Positions 25,038 to 32,098 of a stretch of 64,000 nt of DNA are shown piece after piece (the first letter of the stretch is position 1; each line of letters starts with the position of its first letter). The notes below the pieces were generated by a model. It was not told the origin of the DNA and did not search any database. It saw only the letters and a program-made list of their open reading frames with translations. The position numbers and the translations under genes were made by a program. This DNA comes from Ornithinimicrobium sufpigmenti (GTDB lineage Bacteria; Actinomycetota; Actinomycetes; Actinomycetales; Dermatophilaceae), in the NCBI RefSeq assembly GCF_004322775.1, contig NZ_CP036403.1, forward strand, positions 3,658,001 through 3,722,000. Reading direction: 5' to 3'.

Positions 25038-26495
25038 TCAGACGTAGGGCGTAGCGAGGTACTTCGTCTCCATGAATTCCAGAATTCCGTCGTGCGATCC
25101 TTCGCGTCCCAGACCGCTGTGCTTCGATCCGCCGAAGGGTGCGCCCGGATCCGAAACCAGGCCGCGGTTTAGACCCACCATCCCGGCCTCCAGCCGACGG
25201 GAGACCACCAGCCCGGACGTGAGGCCTTGGGTGTAGACGTAGGCAACGAGTCCGGCGTCGGTGTTGTTGGCCCAGGCCAACGCCTCATCGACGTTGTCGA
25301 AACGGATGATGGGGGCGACCGGTCCGAAGATCTCGGTCTGGGCGATGGTGCTGTCGGGCCGGACGTTCTCGAGCACGGTGGGCGTATAGAAGAAGCCTTC
25401 GCCGTCGGGGATGGTTCCGCCGGTGCGAATCGTGGCGCCTTCTGCCACAGCCTGGTCGACCAGCTCGGCGACGCGATCGCGCTCGGTCCGGGAGACCATC
25501 GCCCCGATATCGGTGCCGTCCTTCAGCCCGGGGCCGACCTTCAGTTGCTCAACACGGCGGGTGATGCGCTCGACGAACTCGTCGGCGACGCCGCTCTGGA
25601 CGAAGATGCGGTTGGCCGCCGTGCAGGCGGACCCCCCGTTGCGGAACTTGGCCAGCATGAACCCCTCCACGGCCTCGTCCAGGTCGGCGTCGTCGAGGAC
25701 GATGAACGGGGCGTTCCCACCGAGCTCCATGGAGGGCTTGGCGACATTCCCGGCCGCCTCGCGGAGCAGGACCATGCCGACCTCGGTCGACCCGGTGAAG
25801 GACACGGCCCGCACCCGCCTGTCGGCCAGCATGGCAGCGACCGCAGGCCCTGCGGGAGAGGTCACGATGACGTTGACCACCCCGTCCGGGACGCCTGCCT
25901 CCGCGAGCAGCTCGGCGACGAACAGCGCGGCCAGGGGCGTCTCGGTCGCGGGCTTGAGGATGACCGAGCACCCGGCCGCGAGAGCTGGCGCGATCTTGCG
26001 CGTCGCCATCGCTGCGGGGAAGTTCCACGGCGTGATGAGCAGCGCGACACCGATCGGCTCGTGGGAGACCGCGATCCAGTTATGGCCCGAGGGTGAGGGG
26101 CGCAGGTCGCCCCGCACCCGCACGGCCTCCTCGGCGAACCAGCGGAAGAACTCAGCCGCGTATGCGGCCTCGCCGCGAGCGTCGGAGAGTGCCTTGCCGT
26201 TTTCCATGCTGATGAGCTCGGCGAGCTTTTCCTGGTCACGGACCATCAGGTTGTAGGCGCGGGAAAGGATCTCCGAGCGGGCCCGAGACGGCAGCGCTGC
26301 CCAGTCGCTCTGTGCCCGGGCTGCCGTGTCGACGCTGGCCCGGCACTGGTCGATCGAGGCGAGGCTGACCTCGGCGATCGGAACCTCACGGCTGGGGTCG
26401 ATCACCGCGCGGGTGCCGCCCTCTCCCTCGACGTGGGCTCCGCCGATGATCGAGTGGTGGGTCGGGGTCGATGTGGCGGTTGCCATCTGGAACAT
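25038..26495 (-). CDS. NAD(P)-dependent aldehyde dehydrogenase
   Basis: 485 residues. The start overlaps the upstream stop (TGATG) and has GAAGGTG before it; a second ATG lies three codons on. Family motifs: LITPWNFPAAMATRKIAPALAAGC, SFTGSTEVG, MELGGNAPFIVLDDADLD with the catalytic Glu, and GGSACTAANRIFVQ with the catalytic Cys. Closest in style to succinate-semialdehyde or aromatic aldehyde dehydrogenases. After a hydratase-aldolase step it would oxidise the released aldehyde. Confidence 0.87.
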   Translation of the reverse strand: MFQMATATSTPTHHSIIGGAHVEGEGGTRAVIDPSREVPIAEVSLASIDQCRASVDTAARAQSDWAALPSRARSEILSRAYNLMVRDQEKLAELISMENGKALSDARGEAAYAAEFFRWFAEEAVRVRGDLRPSPSGHNWIAVSHEPIGVALLITPWNFPAAMATRKIAPALAAGCSVILKPATETPLAALFVAELLAEAGVPDGVVNVIVTSPAGPAVAAMLADRRVRAVSFTGSTEVGMVLLREAAGNVAKPSMELGGNAPFIVLDDADLDEAVEGFMLAKFRNGGSACTAANRIFVQSGVADEFVERITRRVEQLKVGPGLKDGTDIGAMVSRTERDRVAELVDQAVAEGATIRTGGTIPDGEGFFYTPTVLENVRPDSTIAQTEIFGPVAPIIRFDNVDEALAWANNTDAGLVAYVYTQGLTSGLVVSRRLEAGMVGLNRGLVSDPGAPFGGSKHSGLGREGSHDGILEFMETKYLATPYV

Positions 26496-27487
26496 CACAG
26501 ATTCACCTTCACTGCCGAGAGCGGGTCGATCCGCCGACCGAAATCGTTCTGCTCGGCGGCTTCGATGATCGCCGCGCCCAGGATGAGATCCTGCAGGGGC
26601 GATCCGATGGACTTGTACACGGTGCGGATGCCGCGGTCCGGGGTTGTGGTCCCGAACAGTGCGTGGCCGAGCATCTCGCCGCGGTTGCGGTCTAGCCCAA
26701 GCGCGATCGCCTCCAGCGCGTCCCCGGACTCGTCGAAGACCTCGTCGGTGTCGACCACGATCCGGTCAGCCGTGGTCAGGACCCTCCCGCCCAGCTCGCG
26801 CTGGTTCGGCAACGTGGAGCCGATGGACGCGATCACGGGGACCGAAGCGACGTCGGCCTCGTCGATCACGATGCGACCGCCGGAGTTGGTAGCCGAGTAC
26901 ACGAGGTCCGCGGACTGCACCGCGCCCGCGAGGGAAGCGTGGGCGACCACGTCGAGACCCGTCCGCTCCCGGGCACTGGCGACGAATGCCGCGCGGTTCT
27001 CCGCACTGCGGCTCGTCACCGTGACCGACTCGAGCGACAGCACCTCGTGGAGCGCCTCAAGGCCGGCCAGAGCCTCTGCACCTGAGCCGACGACGGCGAG
27101 CCGTACGGGGGCCCTGGTCCCGATGATCTGCTCGACCGCCACCGCAGCCGTGGCGGCGGTCCGCAAGGTGGTGACCAGTGCGGCGTCGATGATGCCGAGG
27201 GGGCGTCCCGTGCCGACGTCGAAGAGCTTGATGCAGTAGCGCACCGACTTGTCGGCGGTGAGGTGGAACTCCTTGTAGCCGAAGACCCCGGCGGAAGGCA
27301 CGGAGGCAGCCATGAGCCGCATCCAGCCACCAGGGATCGGAAGCGTGGCGCGGCGCAGTTCGACGTCGGGCTCAATCGCGGCGAGCGCAGCGACCCGGGC
27401 TGCCTTGATCGCCAACGGCCAGGAAACGTGCTGCGCGATGTCCTCGGAGGAGATGTGGAGCGGCTGGATGTCGGTGGCGGTGATCAT
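26495..27487 (-). CDS. Ornithine cyclodeaminase / mu-crystallin family protein
   Basis: 330 residues starting at ATG 27487, which overlaps the hydratase-aldolase stop. It has GYKEFHLTADKSVRYCIKLFDVGTGRPLGIIDAALVTTLRTAATAAVAVEQI and the NAD-binding LAVVGSGAEALAGLEAL, followed by VTVTSRSAENR. Members deaminate ornithine, reduce cyclic imines or act as alanine or ketimine reductases. Such a gene is not a standard part of aromatic degradation operons, so it may point to a nitrogen-containing substrate or intermediate. Confidence 0.83.
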   Translation of the reverse strand: MITATDIQPLHISSEDIAQHVSWPLAIKAARVAALAAIEPDVELRRATLPIPGGWMRLMAASVPSAGVFGYKEFHLTADKSVRYCIKLFDVGTGRPLGIIDAALVTTLRTAATAAVAVEQIIGTRAPVRLAVVGSGAEALAGLEALHEVLSLESVTVTSRSAENRAAFVASARERTGLDVVAHASLAGAVQSADLVYSATNSGGRIVIDEADVASVPVIASIGSTLPNQRELGGRVLTTADRIVVDTDEVFDESGDALEAIALGLDRNRGEMLGHALFGTTTPDRGIRTVYKSIGSPLQDLILGAAIIEAAEQNDFGRRIDPLSAVKVNL

Positions 27488-28506
27488 CAACGGATCCGTC
27501 CCGTGAAGAAGCTGGCATCCGGCTCGTCGGTCACGTCGAGCCCGGAGGCCACGGCCGCGTTCCGCAGCTGGACCATCTGCCGGTCGTGCAGGCGGGCGTG
27601 CGGGCTGCGGACGGGGCCTCCGTTGAAGCCCTGGAGCCAGCCCTGGTATTTCCACAGCAGCCGGTGCACGAAGGACGTGCCACCGTTCGCCTCGGCCATC
27701 AGGGAGCTGGTCGCCGACCGGGCGGGGTCGATCCGCCAGTACAACTCCATGGCCTCCGCCCGGGTGGCCTCGTCATGGGCCATCCGGTGGATGCGCGGGA
27801 TGGCATCGCCGAAGTACTCGTAGTTCGAGGTGCCCATCCACGGCATCCCGTAGGCCTGGATCCACGCGGGAGCGTTCACCTCTAGGGGATCACCCACCAG
27901 GACGCGGTCGCGCAGGCGCCAGAAGACCTCGGCCAGGCCAGCGACGCCGAAGTTGCCGATCTCATTCTTGATCGCCACAACGTTGGGGACCGTGTCGACG
28001 ATCTCCTCCAGCCAGTCGGGGGCGAACCCGGACGGGTGCAGCCGCGTGAAGTTCCACAGGTTCATCGCGAAGACGATCAGCCCCATGTCGCTGGCGTCGG
28101 CGATGGCTCGCGTGTAGTCGATCACCTCGGCAGCGTCCTGGGGGTAGAACGTGATCGGGTAGGAGGGCATCACCAGGTCGACGCCCTTGCTGGCAGCCAT
28201 CTGGGTGACCGCGACGTTGTCGGCCAGCGTGCCTGCCGACGCCTGGACGATCGTGACCATGTCATCGCCCGCCTCGTCCACGGAGATCTCGACGAAACGC
28301 TCGAACTCCTCGGGGGTCGTCCCGCACTCGGCCACGATGAGGAACCCGGTGAAGCCCAGTTCCCGCTCGCGCCGGATGTCGTGCCGGATCGCCTCCTCGT
28401 TCAGCGTGGACTGGTCCAGGGTGAACGAGGGCATGACACAACCGTTCACGCCTCGTAGGTTCTCCATCGCCCAAGCGCGTGCTTCGCCGGCTGCAAACTT
28501 CGCCAT
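27487..28506 (-). CDS. Dihydrodipicolinate synthase family protein, probable hydratase-aldolase
   Basis: 339 residues from ATG 28506. TIM-barrel class I aldolase signs: NGCVMPSFTLDQSTLNEEAIRHDIRRERELGFTGFLIVAECGTT, VMPSYPITFYP with a tyrosine, and VVAIKNEIGNFG with the Schiff-base lysine. The family includes trans-o-hydroxybenzylidenepyruvate hydratase-aldolase and PhdG/PhdJ of polycyclic aromatic degradation, which split the meta-cleavage product into an aromatic aldehyde and pyruvate. The adjacent extradiol and aldehyde dehydrogenase genes fit that role. Confidence 0.82.
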   Translation of the reverse strand: MAKFAAGEARAWAMENLRGVNGCVMPSFTLDQSTLNEEAIRHDIRRERELGFTGFLIVAECGTTPEEFERFVEISVDEAGDDMVTIVQASAGTLADNVAVTQMAASKGVDLVMPSYPITFYPQDAAEVIDYTRAIADASDMGLIVFAMNLWNFTRLHPSGFAPDWLEEIVDTVPNVVAIKNEIGNFGVAGLAEVFWRLRDRVLVGDPLEVNAPAWIQAYGMPWMGTSNYEYFGDAIPRIHRMAHDEATRAEAMELYWRIDPARSATSSLMAEANGGTSFVHRLLWKYQGWLQGFNGGPVRSPHARLHDRQMVQLRNAAVASGLDVTDEPDASFFTGRIR

Positions 28507-28544
28507 CTGTGGTGTCTTTCCGTTAGGGGGATGCTGCGTGAACT

Positions 28545-28739
28545 TCAGTTGATCTCTAGGAGTGCTCGCGCGGGGCAGCTCTTCACCGCGCTGCGGGCCT
28601 CGTTGACCTGGTCCGCGGGAACGGTCCCGTCTCCGACGACCTCGGCGTAGCCGCCGGCATCCAGGACGAACAGCTCTGGTGCCTCGTCCGCGCAGTTGCC
28701 ATAGGCCTGGCACTTTGACTTCACGATCTCGACCTTCAT
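28545..28739 (-). CDS. Ferredoxin, probable [3Fe-4S] type
   Basis: 64 residues starting MKVEIV; an ATG three codons upstream is possible. Only three cysteines are placed for a cluster: C10, C16 (C-x5-C) and one in the KSCPARAL C-terminal motif, which suggests [3Fe-4S]. It is the first gene of the aromatic operon, while the matching reductase is the last. [3Fe-4S] ferredoxins serve phenanthrene-type (Phd) dioxygenases and P450s, so it probably feeds electrons to the Rieske oxygenase. Confidence 0.85.
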   Translation of the reverse strand: MKVEIVKSKCQAYGNCADEAPELFVLDAGGYAEVVGDGTVPADQVNEARSAVKSCPARALLEIN

Positions 28740-28822
28740 CCGGATCACGCCCTCTTTGCCGTGGTTACGTACGCCGTCACGCTAGGTCGATGCTCCAGCG
28801 GATGGAACGATCTCGATTTTCT

Positions 28823-28837
28823 TTCCTCTCTGCGGAA
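28823..28837. promoter_or_regulatory. Operator-like box TTCC-N7-GGAA, ferredoxin side
   Basis: TTCC TCTCTGC GGAA, about 85 bp before the ferredoxin start. The same pattern recurs at 28927-28941. Its place between the aromatic operon and its divergent IclR gene makes it a candidate IclR-family binding site. Confidence 0.45.
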
Positions 28838-28924
28838 TTCTCTTGGCCACCCACTGAGGGTTCAGGCGGCGTCAGGCGCGTCGGCGTGTTCTAAGGGGTT
28901 GTCAGTCTGACGCGTACAGGGCAC

Positions 28925-28943
28925 TATTCCGGTATGAGGAATA
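28925..28943. promoter_or_regulatory. Operator-like box TATTCC-N7-GGAATA, IclR side
   Basis: A perfect 6+7+6 inverted repeat, 56 bp before the IclR start. It contains the TTCC-N7-GGAA core also seen at 28823-28837. Candidate autoregulatory site. Confidence 0.5.
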
Positions 28944-28998
28944 TGCCGGCGGTAGGGTTCCGCCCCAGGCAAGGTGCCCAACGGGATAGGCGGAGCCA

Positions 28999-29787
28999 GT
29001 GACCGCGGAGTCAGGTCTACCCGGCCAGTCACTGACATCCGTCAGCCGGGCCCTGCGGCTGCTCCTCATGCTGCAGGCCGCGGACTCTGTCCGCGTCGTC
29101 GATGTGGCCCGCGAGCTCGGGGTGGCCGGTTCGACAGCCCACCGCCTCCTCACGTGTCTGCGCGAGGAGGGATTCCTGAGGCAGAAGACAGACTCGCGCC
29201 ACTACGTCGCCGGCCCGCAGTTGCTGGGTCTCGCGCGCCACTTCAGCGATCAGAACACCCTCGAGCACATTGCGCGGCCTCACCTGGAGCGGCTATGCAG
29301 GGACGTCAATGAGGCCGTCAACCTCCAGATCCTCGTCGGTGCCGACGTGCTGTGCATCGACTCGGTCGTTGAGGCCCGCCATGAGCTGAAGGTCCACCGC
29401 ATCACCGGCCAGCGGGCCCCCGCCATCGTCTCGGCCGCAGGCAAGGCGCTGCTCAGCCCGTTCTCACCGCACCAACTTGCCGAAATCCTTTCGACCAGTG
29501 AGGAGTGGGCCAACCGTTCGACGGCCCGCGGCCTGGCCGAGCTCAACCGTGAGTTGGCCCTCATCCGATCGCGCGGCTACGCCGTTAACATGGGTGACCG
29601 CGAGGCTGGCGTGCATGCCGTCGCGGTGCCGATCTTCGACGCCGAGCGCAACATGATCGCCGCGCTCTCCGTCGCAGCGCCCTCCGTGCGGCTCCCGGCC
29701 AATCGCGTATCCGGCCTTGTGAAACGGCTACGCAGCGCCAGCGCTGCCGTGACGGCCGACTACTGCTTCTCGCAGACGGGCGTCTGA
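28999..29787 (+). CDS. IclR family regulator of the aromatic operon
   Basis: 262 residues from GTG 28999, preceded by GGCGGAG. HTH region LTSVSRALRLLLMLQAADSVRVVDVARELGVAGSTAHRLLTCLREEGFL (about 10-58), then the effector domain (APAIVSAAGKALLSPFSPHQLAEIL, GVHAVAVPIFD). Divergent from the ferredoxin-led operon with 259 bp between, where two palindromic boxes lie. IclR proteins of aromatic pathways usually sense a substrate or pathway intermediate. Confidence 0.87.
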   Translation: MTAESGLPGQSLTSVSRALRLLLMLQAADSVRVVDVARELGVAGSTAHRLLTCLREEGFLRQKTDSRHYVAGPQLLGLARHFSDQNTLEHIARPHLERLCRDVNEAVNLQILVGADVLCIDSVVEARHELKVHRITGQRAPAIVSAAGKALLSPFSPHQLAEILSTSEEWANRSTARGLAELNRELALIRSRGYAVNMGDREAGVHAVAVPIFDAERNMIAALSVAAPSVRLPANRVSGLVKRLRSASAAVTADYCFSQTGV

Positions 29788-29822
29788 GCCTCGGTCGCGC
29801 CATACGGCACGTGCTGGGCAGG

Positions 29823-30254
29823 TCAGCCAGCCAACGGGTTCCGGACCCGAAGCTCGGGAAACCAGGAGAAGTCACGGTCTGCCGACCAGAGAGCATCGAC
29901 CCCATGACCGAGACAGATCGCGGCGATCCGGGCGTCGTGCACCTTGAGCCCGACTCCGGCCGTCTGCAGAAGCCTGCCCAGGATCGCCCCGTGGTCGGTC
30001 GTCTCCGACAGGAGCCCGAGGGTCGGGAGCGCGAGCAGGGACTCGACAGCCCTGACCGCAACGGCAGACCTGTTCGGCGGCCGGTAGATCCGCGGGTGGG
30101 TGGCTACAGCCAGGAACTTGTGCAGGCACGGCCAGGGAATCGCCCAGGTGCCGCGGCCGGCGGCCAGGCTGCGTAACACCTCGGCCGCCGGCGCATGATG
30201 AGGACTGTCGTCGCGGTGCACGTAGACCAGGATGTCCGTGTCGACCGTGATTAC
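29823..30254 (-). pseudogene. VapC-like PIN-domain toxin, start codon lost
   Basis: Closely similar to the intact copy at 36084-36518. The frame can be read from codon 30252-30254, but where the intact copy has GTG this one has GTA. The same base change turns the overlapping antitoxin stop from TGA to TAA. The next start (a GTG 12 codons in) would drop the first catalytic Asp (VDTN, here VDTD). The rest, including HDARIAA and SADRDF, is intact. Probably not made, or made inactive. Confidence 0.75.
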
Positions 30255-30395
30255 GAGGAGATCCCGTAGGACCGGGTCACCGCGTCCTCGGGAGCCAGAT
30301 TGGCGACGAGCCCATCCCCCGTCACCGTGGGGAAGTGGAAGTCGACCTTGACGGCGCTACCACGCCGCTCGACCTCGGACCGCAGGCCTGCCACC
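30251..30395 (-). pseudogene. VapB-like antitoxin, C-terminal fragment
   Basis: Encodes VAGLRSEVERRGSAVKVDFHFPTVTGDGLVANLAPEDAVTRSYGISS and stops at TAA 30251-30253. This matches the C-terminal half of the intact antitoxin at 36515-36748. The N-terminal half is missing here and found on the other strand at 30568-30621. Confidence 0.75.
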
Positions 30396-30514
30396 CGCCT
30401 CACGGCAAGACCTACCGGCCGCGCCCCTCGGCGAGCACCACCGCGGAGGTGTTGACCGAGCTCGGACTCAGCGATGACGAGGTCGACCTGCTCCGGATCG
30501 ACGGGGTGGTCTGA
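30395..30514 (+). pseudogene. CaiB-type CoA-transferase, C-terminal remnant
   Basis: About 39 codons: PPHGKTYRPRPSASTTAEVLTELGLSDDEVDLLRIDGVV then TGA. The AEVLTELGLSDDEVDLLRxxGVV ending is how CaiB/BaiF transferases finish. Nothing of the upstream gene remains; it joins directly to the antitoxin fragment, so this is a breakpoint scar. Confidence 0.5.
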
Positions 30515-30567
30515 CGCTGCCGGCCGGTGGAGTACGGGATTGCGGGAGAAGGCTTACGGTACCCCGC

Positions 30568-30621
30568 ATGAAGACGACGATCGATATCCCGGACGCCCTG
30601 GCCCAGGAGGCCAAGGCCGTA
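30568..30621 (+). pseudogene. VapB-like antitoxin, N-terminal fragment in opposite orientation
   Basis: MKTTIDIPDALAQEAKAV, the same 18 residues that begin the intact antitoxin at 36748, but on the plus strand. The upstream bases (GTACGGG, TTACGGT) also resemble the intact promoter. After codon 18 the likeness ends. Between 30622 and 30724 I see no further gene. Confidence 0.7.
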
Positions 30622-30724
30622 GTCCAGCGTTCCGCGCGACTTTATGGGAACTCGTCCGTCGTACTTCTCTAGGCGCTCCTCGAGCTCGGCCATGCTCAGT
30701 CGACGCGTCCAGTCACCACACACC

Positions 30725-30764
30725 GCGGTGCGCCCCATCGACCGACAGGTCGGCGGGGCACCGC
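30725..30764. terminator. Strong hairpin, copy 1 of a repeated terminator
   Basis: GCGGTGCGCCCC...GGGGCACCGC with an inner CGACC/GGTCG pairing. Nearly the same hairpin, with the same flanking CACCACACACC, follows the surface-protein gene (46145-46182). Here it lies at the 3' end of the protease-like gene. Confidence 0.6.
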
Positions 30765-30766
30765 CC

Positions 30767-31292
30767 TTACCTGGCGAGGAGCCACACGGCGCCGGCACGG
30801 AGGGACAGCACCACCACAACGGCAGCCACGCTCACCACCGGCGCGATCCGCCACATCGCGGTGACGTCTCCGTAGGACCGGCCCCGGCGGAGCGACAGCG
30901 CGACGTCGGAGACCAGGTAGAGCAGGAGCACCGCGGTGCTGGCCCCGACCCGCACCAAGGACAGGGTGCCCACGCCGGCGGACAGCCAGGCCAGGAGCAG
31001 CACGACGACCCTCTCCACGAGGAACCCGCCGGCCACGAACAAACCAGGCCGCAAGGGCGGAGGACCGGTGCCGGGCGAAGGTGGCGGCATACCCCGGGTC
31101 GTCCGGGGAGAGCCAGCGCTGGCCCTCGCGCAGCGCCACGTGCGGCGGCCGCTCGAGCCGGACCCGGATCGAGTCGGCCGGCACCCCGAGCAGGCGGCCG
31201 AAGAGGTAGTGCCCACCCTCGTGCACCAGGCCCGCGCCCCAGGCCGCGCCGAGGACGGCAACCACGAGCAGCCCGGCCTCCAGCATGCTCAC
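30767..31292 (-). pseudogene. HEGGH membrane metalloprotease-like gene with frameshift
   Basis: The first frame begins MSMLEAGLLVVAVLGAAWGAGLVHEGGHYLFGRLLG, a membrane segment with an HExxH zinc motif as in M50 site-2-protease relatives. Near 31040-31050 the likely coding continues in another frame (LFVAGGFLVERVVVLLLAWLSAG, then LVRVGASTAVLLLYLVSDVAL and VAAVVVVLSLRAGAVW), adding three membrane segments and ending at 30767. A one-base change or a sequencing error separates the halves. The start overlaps the SWIM gene stop. Confidence 0.6.
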
Positions 31293-32098
31293 TCTGGGCC
31301 CCCCAGCCCGTCATACCCAGGACTCAGCACCTCGACCAGCGGCCGGCCGCGCACCACCACGCCCACGTCGGGCACCTGGTCGATGAGCCGCGCCACGGCG
31401 GGCGGCGCGGACCCGGGCAGCTCGCCCTGCAGCGCGAAGAACGACCCGAGCAGGTCCTCCAGCGGCACGTCACCAGGCTCATCAGCATCATCGCCACCAG
31501 CACCAGAGCCGGAGCCAGAGTCCAGGCTCGCCAGCAGCTCCTCCCGGGTCCGGCCCCGCCACGCCAGGATCCGGAAGGGGTCCTCGTCGAAGGACTCGGC
31601 GAGCAGGTAGAACGTGGCCGCCAGGTGCTTGCACGGGACGCTCCAGTCCGGGCAGCTGCAGTCCATCGCCAGGTCGGCGGCCGACGACGGAAACAGGCTC
31701 AGCCCCGCCCGCGCAAAGACCTCCTCGACGTCCTCCGGCATCTCCCCCGCCAGCAGCCGCGCGAGGTACCACGCGTCGGCCCGCAGCTCCCGCTCCACCG
31801 CCTCCCACTCCGAAGGACCAAACGCCGCCGTCCTCACCGACACCCGATAAGGCGCCACCCGGCTCCCCTGCACCGACGCCTCCACCACACCGACGCCGAC
31901 CTCCAACGAGATCACCTGCCCCTTGCGGGCATACGTCCGGCCCCGACCCAGCCGGCCGCCGAGCCCGGGCACCCCCTCCAGCACGGCGATGAACCGCTGC
32001 CCCCACCAGGTCTGCGCGATCGCCCCCCGGGCGCTCCGAGCCCGCAGCCCGCCCTCCACCGCCCGCGGCCGCGCGGCGGGCCAGAACCGGTCACTCAC
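31289..32098 (-). CDS. SWIM zinc-finger protein
   Basis: 269 residues. The SWIM motif is CSCPDWSVPCKH (CxC...CxH) at about residue 150. The N-terminus (FWPAARPRAVEGGLRARSARGAIAQTWWGQRFIAVLE) is typical of SWIM proteins encoded beside SNF2 helicases in actinobacteria. It overlaps the helicase gene by 8 bases, so the two probably work together on DNA or chromatin-like complexes; their function is not established. Confidence 0.85.
   Translation of the reverse strand: MSDRFWPAARPRAVEGGLRARSARGAIAQTWWGQRFIAVLEGVPGLGGRLGRGRTYARKGQVISLEVGVGVVEASVQGSRVAPYRVSVRTAAFGPSEWEAVERELRADAWYLARLLAGEMPEDVEEVFARAGLSLFPSSAADLAMDCSCPDWSVPCKHLAATFYLLAESFDEDPFRILAWRGRTREELLASLDSGSGSGAGGDDADEPGDVPLEDLLGSFFALQGELPGSAPPAVARLIDQVPDVGVVVRGRPLVEVLSPGYDGLGGPE

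Noticed and set aside
30640..30702. Minus-strand peptide MAELEERLEKYDGRVPIKSRGT
   Set aside because: Too short, ends in unrelated sequence, no recognisable family; probably part of the rearrangement scar.
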